From: CAVQMC01 sp963713505
GTDB lineage: Bacteria > Bacteroidota > Ignavibacteria > Ignavibacteriales > Ignavibacteriaceae
Assembly (NCBI GenBank): GCA_963713505.1
Contig: CAVQMC010000017.1
Span: forward strand, 1-64,000
DNA: 64,000 nucleotides
Reading direction: 5' to 3'
Below the pieces are notes generated by a model that searched no databases, was not told the origin of the DNA, and was given only the letters and a program-made list of their open reading frames with translations. The position numbers and the translations under genes are program-made. This document shows positions 54,693-63,455 of the stretch, one piece after another. Position 1 is the stretch's first letter. Each line of letters starts with the position of its first letter.

Positions 54693-55946
54693 ATGCCAAT
54701 GGACATTTCTGAACTCAAGTCAAAAAAAATCGTTGAATTAAATCAAATTGCAAAAGATTTAAACATCACCGGTTACAGTGATTTGAGAAAGCAAGAACTC
54801 ATCTTCAAAATATTGGAAGAACAAACTTCAAAAGACGGTTTGTCATTTTCAAAAGGAGTTCTTGAAGTATTGCCTGACGGTTATGGTTTTCTGCGTTCAG
54901 CAGACTATAACTATCTGCCGTCTCCCGATGATATTTACGTATCACCTTCTCAAATTAAAAAATTCAGTTTAAGAACCGGTGATTTCGTAAGCGGTCAAGT
55001 AAGACCCCCGAAAGAAAGCGAAAGATTTTTTGCGTTATTAAGAGTTGAAGCCGTAAACGGATTGGATCCTGAATCGGTAAGAGAAAGAACACTTTTTGAC
55101 AACCTAGTTCCGGTTTATCCAACCAAAAGAATGCAGCTTGAATCCGCTCCCGGCGAATATTCGATGCGTGTTATGGATATGCTTTCTCCGATCGGAAAAG
55201 GACAAAGAGGTTTGATTGTTTCTCCTCCCAAAAGCGGTAAAACTGTTCTGCTTCAAAAACTTGCCAACTCAATAACAAGAAATCATCCGGAAATTAAATT
55301 ACTTATACTTTTAATTGATGAAAGACCTGAAGAAGTAACCGATATGGAAAGGTCTGTTAAAGGTGAAGTAATTAGTTCAACTTTTGATGAACCGGCTGAA
55401 AGACACGTTCAGGTTGCAGATATGGTTATAGAAAAAGCAAAAAGAATGGTTGAAGCAAAAGAAGATGTTGTTATATTATTAGACAGTATTACCAGACTTG
55501 CAAGAGCTCATAATATTGTAGTTCCTCACAGCGGAAGAATACTTTCCGGCGGTGTTGATTCAAATGCTCTTCATAAACCAAAAAGATTTTTTGGTGCTGC
55601 AAGAAATACCGAAGACGGCGGCAGTTTAACAATTATTGCAACTGCTCTTATAGATACCGGCAGCAGAATGGATGACGTTATATTTGAAGAGTTCAAAGGA
55701 ACCGGCAACATGGAACTTGTGCTTAACAGAGACTTAAGCGATAGAAGAATTTTCCCTGCAATTGATGTTAATAGATCCGGAACCAGAAGAGAAGATTTGT
55801 TGATGAAAGAAGATGAAATTGCCAAAATATGGATACTTAGAAAAATTCTAAGCGATTTTAGTCCAGTTGAAGCAATGGAATTCTTATTGGATAAAATGAG
55901 GGGAACAAAGAATAATAAAGAATTTCTTCAAAATATGAATAGCTAA
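54693..55946 (+). CDS. rho: Transcription termination factor Rho
   Basis: Hexameric RNA helicase ending untranslated transcripts. The 417-aa protein has the Rho N-terminal domain (ELKSKKIVELNQIAKDLNI), the RNA-binding cold-shock-like domain (GVLEVLPDGYGFLRSADYNY), Walker A SPPKSGKTVLLQ, LLIDERPEEVTDM and the secondary RNA-binding region. It ends RGTKNNKEFLQNM. It lacks the long insertions that some Bacteroidota Rho proteins carry. A terminator-like hairpin follows. Confidence 0.96.
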   Translation: MPMDISELKSKKIVELNQIAKDLNITGYSDLRKQELIFKILEEQTSKDGLSFSKGVLEVLPDGYGFLRSADYNYLPSPDDIYVSPSQIKKFSLRTGDFVSGQVRPPKESERFFALLRVEAVNGLDPESVRERTLFDNLVPVYPTKRMQLESAPGEYSMRVMDMLSPIGKGQRGLIVSPPKSGKTVLLQKLANSITRNHPEIKLLILLIDERPEEVTDMERSVKGEVISSTFDEPAERHVQVADMVIEKAKRMVEAKEDVVILLDSITRLARAHNIVVPHSGRILSGGVDSNALHKPKRFFGAARNTEDGGSLTIIATALIDTGSRMDDVIFEEFKGTGNMELVLNRDLSDRRIFPAIDVNRSGTRREDLLMKEDEIAKIWILRKILSDFSPVEAMEFLLDKMRGTKNNKEFLQNMNS

Positions 55947-55980
55947 AAGCAGATTCTTTATTCTTAATATTATATTTCCA

Positions 55981-56020
55981 AAAAGAGTTAATAGGGAAGT
56001 TTTATTTTAATTAACTTTTT
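55981..56020 (+). terminator. Terminator-like hairpin after rho
   Basis: AGTTAAT (55986-55992) pairs with ATTAACT (56010-56016), extended by an A-run facing a T-run, ending in TTTTT. Confidence 0.6.
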
Positions 56021-56101
56021 CCAAGTTATTTTTCTGTAAAAAATTTAAATTAAATTCGCGGAAGGATAATTATATCTTATTCATGAGAGATATTTTTAAC
56101 C

Positions 56102-56131
56102 TTGATAAATTAAATATATCCAATAACTTTG
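56102..56131 (+). promoter_or_regulatory. Bacteroidota-type promoter (TTG-N19-TAACTTTG)
   Basis: Both elements of the Bacteroidota sigma-A consensus occur at canonical spacing: TTG at 56102-56104 and TAACTTTG at 56124-56131. The GTG start codon is at 56145, so the predicted leader is only a few bases long. Confidence 0.65.
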
Positions 56132-56144
56132 TAGCTAAAAAAAC

Positions 56145-57400
56145 GTGAAAAAGATAATATTATCCTCATTCCTTTTAATTAGTTCACTTCTTTACAGTCA
56201 GCCTGTAAATCAATTCTTCCATTCGGAAAATATTGTTGTTCCTTCCGACAGCGGCTACAACTTATATTTTCCTTATAAAATTGCATATAATAATTTGGTT
56301 TTTGTTAAAAGCGGAAACAGTTATGCCGCAAACTTTAGAGTCTTTTTAGAAGTATATGATGAAAATTCAAATTTTATTGCAAGACAAATTAAAGATGATA
56401 AAATAAAGGTTGATGATTTTGAAAAGACAAACGATAAAAATGAATTTCTAATTGATTTAATTCAGATCAAATTATCTCCCGGCGAATATCAGCTTCATCC
56501 TGTTATAAATGATATGAATTCCGAACAGGAAATGAAACTTCCAATAGAAGTTATTAAAACAGAATCAAAAGATGATCATGGATTTATCAAACCAATTGTA
56601 ATAAACTCAAAACAGATTAATTGCGAAAACGACAGCGGTTATGCATTAACAAATTTTGGGAACAGTGTTCCTTTTATGACAACAATTACAGCTTTATAAT
56701 TCCTACAAGCGATAAAACATTAAATAAACTATATGTTGTTGTAGTTAATAATGCCGATACGGTTTATAAAAATTGGGTTGATAAAAAATTCAATTCTAAT
56801 TTGAATTTAATTCAATGCGGTAACGAAATTAATATTTATGAAAATAAGAAATCTGATAAAACAACAAATTTTATTCTGGATAATGTAAGTCAAAATTTAT
56901 TAGAAGGTACAGTCCAAATTACTGTTTCAAAAAGCGATACTTCAAAATTCAAAAAAACATACGGAAAAAATGTCACCTGGTTTAATAAACCATTCTCTTT
57001 AAAAGATGATGAATACGCTATCAAAATGCTTAAGTATATGGAAAATGAAAATGTAATAGATACTTTGCTGGATTACAAAAGTTCCGAATACAAAAAAGCA
57101 TTATTTGCATACTGGAAAAAATACGATCCGGATCCTTCAACAGCTTACAATCCTTTAATGGCTGAATATTATTCTAGGATAGATTATGCAATTAAAAATT
57201 TTACAACTTTAACAGGCAAGAACGGAGCAAATTCCGATAGAGGCAAAATTTTTATACGTTACGGAATGCCGCAGAAAATTGAACGATCTTCAACAGATAA
57301 CGGTAAAGTAGTTGAAACATGGGTCTATGAAAAGTCTAATAAAAAATTTATTTTTGTTGATAAAGACGGAAGAGGAGAATTTAAATTAGTTAATGGTTAA
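56145..57400 (+). CDS. GWxTD-domain secreted protein (one frameshift)
   Basis: Unknown function; the C-terminal GWxTD domain is a family I recall from FCB and Acidobacteria genomes. The GTG start is followed by a signal peptide (IILSSFLLISSLLYSQ). An N-terminal beta-rich half follows, and the C-terminal domain includes NPLMAEYYSRIDYA, NSDRGKIFIRYGMPQKIE and ETWVYEKSNKKFIFVDKDG. One T seems to be missing from the run at about 56672-56676 (PF to YDNNYSFIIPTSDK). Correction gives 418 aa. The stop abuts the pdxA start (shared A at 57400), so the two are coupled. Confidence 0.85.
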
Positions 57401-58383
57401 TGAATAAATTTGTTTTTACATGCGGAGATATAAACGGAATCGGTCCTGAGATTGTAATAAAATCTCTCAATAGAATTGCCGTCAAATCCAAAAGCAAATT
57501 CTATTTTATATGTCCAAAAAATATTGCGGAACACACTTTCAAATCGATAAAACCTTCCTTTAAATTTGAATTTATAAAATCACTTAAAGATGAAACTCCG
57601 GATAAAGTTTCTATCTTAACATTACCGGATGTTAAAATCAAAATCGGAGTTCCAACAAAAACATCAGGGCTTACAGCTTATAAATCCATTGAAACAGCTT
57701 ATAAATTAATTAAAGATAAAAAAGCTGACGCAATTATAACCGCTCCAATTTCCAAAACTGCAGTTCACTTAGCAGGCATCAACTTTCCCGGACATACAGA
57801 AATGTTTGCAGAATGGTCCAACACAAAAAAGTTTTTGATGATGTTTTTATCAAATAAAATGAAAGCGGGACTTCTTTCAATTCATGAACCTATAAAGAAA
57901 ACTCCAAATTTTATTACATCAAAAAATATTAAAGATCATTTAGAAATTATTTATTTAAGTTTTAAAAAAGATTTTAGAATCAGCAAACCAAAAATTGCGG
58001 TGTTAGGATTTAATCCGCACGCAGGAGAAGATGGTTATATAGGCAAAGAAGAAGAAGAAATCATTAAACCATTATTAAATAAATTAGATAAAAAAATATT
58101 TTACGGTCCATTTTCACCGGACGCATATTGGGGAAATCAAATTTATAAAAAATATGATTTTACATTCGGAATGTATCATGATCAGGTTTTAATTCCATTT
58201 AAATTGTTAAATTTTGGAAAAGGAGTAAACTACACAGCCGGTTTACCATTTGTAAGAACATCTCCCGATCACGGAACAGCTTTTGACATTGCCGGAAAAA
58301 ATAAAGCCGATGAATCAAGTTTGATTGAAGCTTTCCGATTTGCAAACATAATTGTAAACAACAGAAAGAAAAATGCAGAATAA
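57400..58383 (+). CDS. pdxA: 4-hydroxythreonine-4-phosphate dehydrogenase (PdxA)
   Basis: NAD-dependent enzyme of the DXP-dependent vitamin B6 pathway. The 327-aa protein has TCGDINGIGPEIV, ITAPISKTAVHLAGINFPGH (His and Asp/metal region), LGFNPHAGEDGYIG, MYHDQVLIPFKLL and RTSPDHGTAFDIAG. The metal-ligand histidines are all present. Its end overlaps the methyltransferase start by 11 bases. Confidence 0.94.
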   Translation: MNKFVFTCGDINGIGPEIVIKSLNRIAVKSKSKFYFICPKNIAEHTFKSIKPSFKFEFIKSLKDETPDKVSILTLPDVKIKIGVPTKTSGLTAYKSIETAYKLIKDKKADAIITAPISKTAVHLAGINFPGHTEMFAEWSNTKKFLMMFLSNKMKAGLLSIHEPIKKTPNFITSKNIKDHLEIIYLSFKKDFRISKPKIAVLGFNPHAGEDGYIGKEEEEIIKPLLNKLDKKIFYGPFSPDAYWGNQIYKKYDFTFGMYHDQVLIPFKLLNFGKGVNYTAGLPFVRTSPDHGTAFDIAGKNKADESSLIEAFRFANIIVNNRKKNAE

Positions 58384-59111
58384 AAATAAAATTAAGAACT
58401 ATGAAAAACTTTCTTTTGTTTACAGTCATATTATGCGCAGTGTTAATTATAAAAAATGGGCACTTTATTTAAGAGATATCTCTAAAAAGTATATTGATAA
58501 AAGATCCTAAAACTTTAGAACTTGCGGCCGGCAACTGCAGTATAGCCGGAAACATGATAAAATATTTTCCCAATTTAATTGCAACCGATTTATCTTTTGA
58601 AATGCTTAACAATTCCAAATTTAATTCATTCCCAAAAGTCTGCTGCAGTATGACTGACATTCCTTTAAAAACAAATTTTGATTTTATTTATTCAACATTC
58701 GACAGTGTGAATTATCTTTTATCAAAAGAAAAATTAAAAAAATGCTTTAAAGATGTTCATAATATTTTATCGGAAGACGGACTGTTTACTTTTGATGCCA
58801 GTTTGGAAAAAAACAGTTTAAAACATATTAAACAGCCGTGGAGAAAAGGGAAGTATAATGATATTCATTACAAACATAAAAGCGAGTACAACGAAAAAAC
58901 TAAAGTACATAAAAATATTTTTCAATTAATTTTACCTGATAAAAGTGTATATTTCGAGGTACACAAACAAAAAGTTTATCCGTTCGAAGTTTATTTTGAT
59001 CTTTTGGAAAAATCAAATTTATATGTAGTTGACTGTCTTGAAACTTTCACATTTCTTCAAGGCAAACCGGAATCGGACAGAGTTCAATTTTTAGTAAAGA
59101 AAGTAAAGTAA
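58373..59111 (+). CDS. SAM-dependent methyltransferase (one frameshift)
   Basis: Class I Rossmann-fold methyltransferase, substrate unknown. From the ATG at 58373 the protein reads MQNKNKIKNYEKLSFVYSHI, then KTLELAAGNCSIAGNMIKYF (SAM-binding motif I), IATDLSFEMLNNS (motif II) and DFIYSTFDSVNYLL. The frame is broken by one extra A in the run at 58499-58502; skipping it joins YIDK to DPKTLELAAGN and gives 245 aa. A start at 58494, as a gene caller would choose, loses the first 40 residues. The ftsE-like gene begins on the next base after its stop. Confidence 0.85.
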
Positions 59112-59783
59112 ATGCTTCAAATAGATAATGTAGACTTTTTTTATTCCAGTCAAAATGTATTTAATAATTTAAACCTGGTTTTAGATCCCGGCGAACTGGC
59201 TTTTATAATAGGGAAGAGCGGTTCCGGGAAAACCACTCTGCTGCAATTAATTTATATGAATATTTTCCCGAATTCCGGTAATGTTCAGGTTGCAGATTTT
59301 GATTCCAAAACAATAAAACCGAGACAGCTGCCTTATTTAAGAAGAAAGATCGGGATCGTCTTTCAGGATTTTAAATTATTAAACGATAGAAACATTTACG
59401 ATAATCTTGCATTTGTTTTAGAAGTTACAAACACACCAAGACGGGAAATAAAAAGAAAAGTAAATAATGCATTAACGGATGTAGGATTAATCCATAGAAG
59501 AAACAGCATGCCCAAAGAACTTTCCGGCGGAGAAAAACAAAGAGTTTCAATTGCGCGTGCAGTTGTAAATGAACCTATGCTTATTTTAGCCGACGAACCA
59601 ACAGGCAATTTAGATCCGGAAACTGCGGATGAGATTGTTGATATACTAAAAAAAATTAATGCAAGGGGAACTGCAGTTTTATTTGCCACACATAATTATG
59701 ATATCGTAAAAAGGAATTCCGGTAAAATCTATAAAATAGAAAACGGCAAAGCTTTAAAAGCAGTAATAAAATCGAAAAATTAA
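59112..59783 (+). CDS. ftsE: FtsE-type ABC ATPase
   Basis: Cytoplasmic ATPase that with membrane protein FtsX controls cell-wall hydrolases at division. The 223-aa protein has Walker A GKSGSGKTT, PYLRRKIGIVFQDFKLLNDR (the FtsE-typical stretch), LSGGEKQRVSIARAV, LADEPTGNLDPET and FATHNYDIV. FtsX is normally the next gene, but here adk follows in the opposite direction, so ftsX must be elsewhere or the FtsE assignment is wrong. It is coupled to the methyltransferase gene upstream. Confidence 0.85.
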   Translation: MLQIDNVDFFYSSQNVFNNLNLVLDPGELAFIIGKSGSGKTTLLQLIYMNIFPNSGNVQVADFDSKTIKPRQLPYLRRKIGIVFQDFKLLNDRNIYDNLAFVLEVTNTPRREIKRKVNNALTDVGLIHRRNSMPKELSGGEKQRVSIARAVVNEPMLILADEPTGNLDPETADEIVDILKKINARGTAVLFATHNYDIVKRNSGKIYKIENGKALKAVIKSKN

Positions 59784-59785
59784 AA

Positions 59786-60436
59786 TTACTTTTTTGCTTC
59801 CAATTCTTTAACAATATTTTTATTTATTTCATCAACCTGACCAAAACCATTAATATAAATTACCGAACCTTGTTTTTCGTAATGTGTTAAAACGGGTTTG
59901 GTTGTTGAATTATAAACTTTAAGTCTATTTCTAATTACATCTTCTTTGTCGTCGCTTCTCTGGTAAAAACTATTTTCCGCGCCGCACTTCGGACACTTGG
60001 CTTTATCTTTAATTTCATCATAATTAAATATTGTCTGGCATGATTTACATGCGCGTCTGTTAGTAAGCCTTTTTACAATTTCATCTTCGTTAGCTTGGAG
60101 CACAACTAAATAAACATCTTTCATATTTATTTCGTTTAAAAGTGCATCAAAAGCCTGAGCCTGAGCAATAGTTCTAGGAAAGCCGTCCAAAATAAATCCG
60201 TTCCGGCATCTATCATGAATTAAAGCATCTCTAATAATTCCAATCATAATTTCATCGGAGACCAATTCACCTTTATCCATAATTTCTTTGGCTTTTACAC
60301 CAAGCGGAGTTTTTTCTTTGACCGCGGCTCTTAAAATATCGCCGGTTGAAATATGAGGTATATTAAATTTTTCGGAAAGAATCTTGGCTTGTGTTCCTTT
60401 CCCAACCCCGGGGGCACCGAAGAGTACTAGTCGCAT
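59786..60436 (-). CDS. adk: Adenylate kinase (zinc-binding long form)
   Basis: Interconverts ATP, ADP and AMP. The 216-aa protein has P-loop FGAPGVGKGTQAK, the AMP-binding HISTGDILRAAV, GFPRTIAQAQAF and the LID domain with four cysteines in CKSCQTIFN and CPKCG, the zinc-binding type. It converges with ftsE with two bases between the stops. Confidence 0.95.
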   Translation of the reverse strand: MRLVLFGAPGVGKGTQAKILSEKFNIPHISTGDILRAAVKEKTPLGVKAKEIMDKGELVSDEIMIGIIRDALIHDRCRNGFILDGFPRTIAQAQAFDALLNEINMKDVYLVVLQANEDEIVKRLTNRRACKSCQTIFNYDEIKDKAKCPKCGAENSFYQRSDDKEDVIRNRLKVYNSTTKPVLTHYEKQGSVIYINGFGQVDEINKNIVKELEAKK

Positions 60437-60751
60437 TGAAAGATTCCCTTATTTTTTTAATTCAAATTATTATTAATAAAATATTTTAGCAAATTTAAAT
60501 TGCAATTATTTATCGAGCTGAAATAAATAGAATTTTTATACAATGTTTTTTCTGAATTAAAGAGCGGAAACTTATAATCGATTTAAATATAAACTGATGA
60601 ATTAATATTAAGAAACTGTCTTATAACTTAAATTATTCAACTTGAAATAGTTTCAGATTCTAATTGCATTTTAAAAACGAAAAGACAATATCGGCACAAC
60701 TTGAAATAGAGACAATAAATAATTTATAATAACTGCTTTAAATTGAAAAAA
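60437..60751. other. AT-rich intergenic region between adk and tadA
   Basis: 315 bases without a recognisable gene or repeat. It must contain the adk promoter and the end of the tadA transcript. Confidence 0.6.
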
Positions 60752-61219
60752 CTAATTAAAATTTCTCAATTTATTAAAGAAAGTTTTTAACAGCTGTTCA
60801 CTTTCTGCCGAATAAATTCCTGAATAAACATTTAACTTATGATTATATTTTCCCTCGGCAGGCAAATTATAAATTGATCCGCATGCACCAAATTTAGAAT
60901 CAAAAGCAGCAAAATATAAGTTATTTATTCTGGCATTCAGCATAGCACCGGTGCACATTATACACGGTTCCAAAGTAACGTACAAATCGCATTCATTTAA
61001 ACGCCAGTTGCCGATATGATTAGAAGCAGCAGTTATTGCAATCATTTCCGCATGCGCAGTAGGATCTTTCAATTTTTCTGTTTGATTATAACCTCTGCCA
61101 ATTACTTTATTGTTATGAACAACCACGGCACCTACAGGAACTTCTTCTTCCTCAAAAGCTTTTTCGGCTTCTTGAAGTGCCGAATACATAAACTTGTACT
61201 GATCTTCGTTAAAAAGCAT
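60752..61219 (-). CDS. tadA: tRNA-specific adenosine deaminase
   Basis: Converts A34 to inosine in tRNA-Arg(ACG). The 155-aa protein has the zinc site and catalytic Glu in AHAEMIAI and the cysteines in LEPCIMCTGAML. Also VPVGAVVVHNNKVIGRGYNQ near the start. Last gene of the AT-rich organism before the join. Confidence 0.93.
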   Translation of the reverse strand: MLFNEDQYKFMYSALQEAEKAFEEEEVPVGAVVVHNNKVIGRGYNQTEKLKDPTAHAEMIAITAASNHIGNWRLNECDLYVTLEPCIMCTGAMLNARINNLYFAAFDSKFGACGSIYNLPAEGKYNHKLNVYSGIYSAESEQLLKTFFNKLRNFN

Positions 61220-61614
61220 GTATAAATTTTATTTTAAAAATATGAATGAGATTAATCCAAAATTCTGTTCGCTTGAAAGTATTTTCTCAAATTTCCTAAA
61301 AAACTTATGATTCCCTTTGGGAAAAACCTCAACAGTCAGAACCGAAAACTTATTCTTTTTTCGACTGAACTGCTGGTGTATTTACTAAACAATCATCAAA
61401 TATTTTACAGGCAAAAATAATAAAAAAAATTGCTTTTTTTTACGAATTCTATTGCAACAAAATAGGAATAATTTTAATTTAAATAACAAATAATGCGGGA
61501 AAAGCAGCAAAGCAAATATGAGCAAAATTACTGCAGAAATATGGGCGGTACAATCCGTAATTATAACAATACTAAGACCGAATAGTTAAAAATACTTTCA
61601 AAAAATCATGCTTT
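61220..61614. other. AT-rich gene-free stretch before the join
   Basis: No coding or structural feature was recognised. The region upstream of tadA must contain its promoter; the rest is non-coding up to the composition break. Confidence 0.55.
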
Positions 61615-61660
61615 TTTGTCTCTTTACATTGCAAATGTGAGTTACCTTGCGTTGCCGCGG
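61615..61660. other. Abrupt composition break, probable chimeric assembly join
   Basis: Left of this point the DNA is very AT-rich for more than 60 kb; right of it every gene is GC-rich with planctomycete-like proteins. The change happens within a few tens of bases (TTTACATTGCAAATGTGAG to GCGTTGCCGCGGCG) in the middle of a truncated gene. No tRNA, integrase or repeat marks an insertion site. Confidence 0.8.
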
Positions 61661-61945
61661 CGTTGATACTCGGCTCAGGGCTGCTGTTGGCCGGGGAGGC
61701 CGAGCCGCCCGGTGAGTGGAATGAGGAAGAGATCCTGTGCCGGGGGCCGCCACGTGAAGGTGGCGGGCCTCAACGGCACCGTGATCGTCGACGCCGACCT
61801 GGACAAGGTCAGGCTGCCGACGATGGACCACCGAGACCATCCGGGGCTCAACAATGCCACGGGCCACATCGGTCTCGTGGCCCATGGCGATGGCGAGAAG
61901 ATGTTGTTCCGCAACCTGCGTGTGAAAGAGTTGCGGAGAGCCGCT
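61655..61945 (+). CDS. C-terminal fragment of a 3-keto-disaccharide hydrolase (DUF1080)-like protein
   Basis: Only the last 90 or so residues are present. PPGEWNEEEILCRG, GRHVKVAG, NGTVIVDADLDKVRLPTMDH, HPGLNNATGHIGLVAHGDG and MLFRNLRVKEL match the end of the DUF1080/3-keto-disaccharide hydrolase fold, very common in Planctomycetes and secreted. One extra G in the run at about 61742-61746 breaks the frame (CRG to GRHVKV). The true N-terminus is missing because the gene is cut at the composition break. I could not fix the stop codon, and the frame runs on into the convergent gene. Confidence 0.65.
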
Positions 61946-61948
61946 TCG

Positions 61949-63183
61949 CTATCGCGCGTCGACCATGAACACCGAGTTGTCGGCGACGCGGAACAGCGAG
62001 TGGTAGGGGCTCTGCAGCTCGCAGGAGGCGTCGCGGCCCGGATACCAGACCAGGCTGATGCCCAGGCCCCAGGATTCTTCCGTCTGGCCGCCCAGCGTGC
62101 TGTTCTGGTTGGGGATCAGGTAGTTGAAGTCGGTCTCCACGGTCCAGGAGCACGACAGCGGCACGACCAGGTCGGCGCCGACCACCCCGTCGCTCTGGCC
62201 GCTGAATCCCGCCCAGAGCCTCGCGCTGCCGCCACAGCCGACGGGCCGGCGGTAGTAGAAGGCGAACAGGTCGGTGGGATCGAGAGTGATGTCGGCCTGG
62301 TCGGCAACGGAGCCCAGGCCGTCCTTCATGCCGAAGGCTCCCCAGAAGCCGATCTCCGACAGGTCGGGATACGCCCAGGAAACCTGCGAGCGGAGTTGGC
62401 CCAGATTGACGTTCCCGTAGTAGTAGCGGTCGTTGAGATAGTCGTAGACGAGGCCCCATTGCCACCCGCCGCAGGGCGTCGCCCGGCGGAAGAGGCCGGC
62501 GGTCAGAAACCACTGGTTGCGGTCCTCGGTTCGCGGAATCGCCACCTGGTCGCCTTCGATGTCGCTCTGCACGGCCCGAAATCCCACCTGGTAGGCAATC
62601 GTGCTGCACTGGCCGACCGGGCCCGACCAGTTGACGCCCTCGTGGAAGCCGAAATTGCCGTTGATGCCCTGGTCGACCGGGCCCTTGAAGCCCTGCACGC
62701 CGGCGAACAGCGTCAGGTTCTGGTACCAGGGTCCTCCCAGGCATCCGCCCACAGCCACACGGAGCAGCCGCCGCACGGATCGCAGCCGCCGCACGAACCG
62801 CAGCCGACGCCGCACCCTCCACCGGGGCCGCACGTCGCGCAATCGTCGGGTCCGACGTCGTACCCGTCGGGGCCGATCGGTTCGCCTTCGGGCAGCAATC
62901 CCATTTCCTCGACGACCGGGTCGGCGGAGTCTTCCATGACCGGGCCGATGGCGCTGGTGGCCGAGACCATCTGGATGGGGCCCTGTGCTTGCCCTTGCGC
63001 CTGCCAGGCGCCGGCCGGCGCCCGGTTGCCGCCGAGCACCCGCTGCTGCCAACTGCTGCGGAGCGAGGGCTGGTTTACCCTGGCCCCGCCCAATTGGATC
63101 TGTGCCCAGCAGAGCTGCCCCCCGACGGCAAGCCAACAACACGCGGCGACTGCGAAGCGAAGAGAGATTCCCGCAGGCTTCAT
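61949..63183 (-). CDS. Planctomycete outer-membrane beta-barrel protein with Cys/Gly-rich linker (one frameshift)
   Basis: Function unknown. The signal peptide is ISLRFAVAACCWLAVGGQLC followed by WAQ. A Gly/Cys-rich linker around residues 115-140 holds eight cysteines (CATCGPGGGCGVGC). After that comes a region typical of planctomycete barrel proteins: NLTLFAGVQGFKGPVDQG, NGNFGFHEGVNWSGPVG, YQVGFRAVQSD, and near the end TDFNYLIPNQNSTLGG and ESWGLGISLVWYPG. I associate it with BBP7/DUF6666-type families, unverified. One base is apparently missing at about 62730 (AWED to PWYQN); corrected length is 411 aa. ATG at 63183 gives the signal peptide. Confidence 0.75.
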
Positions 63184-63455
63184 GATGTACCCCTCGAAAG
63201 AGCGATCTTCGCGCGAGCCGATCCCGGCGCGGCGTCAACCACAGCACCGTCTACATCGGGAATTCGCTAACCGGTTCTTTCGTTAAAATCCACATTATCG
63301 GCAAACCCGATGTAGAATTGCCTGTTCGTCCTCACTTCCTCACATCATCGGACGGAAACCGCTGGGTGATCCCATTCAACGGGGGGTGATGTGCTTGCGG
63401 CGAAGGCGGCTATCCGGCAAAATCCCCGTCGGCCGTCAGTTTGGGGGAACAAGCG

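Noticed and set aside
61598..61885. Minus-strand ORF crossing the composition break
   Set aside because: Spans the chimeric join and has no coding character; a shadow of the DUF1080-like fragment.
61848..62822. Second long minus-strand ORF (324 aa) in the GC-rich end
   Set aside because: Alternative frame of the beta-barrel gene with Arg/Ala/Gly-rich translation and no motifs; the other frame carries the family motifs.
61712..63286. Long plus-strand ORF (524 aa) in the GC-rich end
   Set aside because: Only the first part is the real DUF1080-like fragment; the rest is the antisense of the beta-barrel gene, a common artefact in GC-rich DNA.
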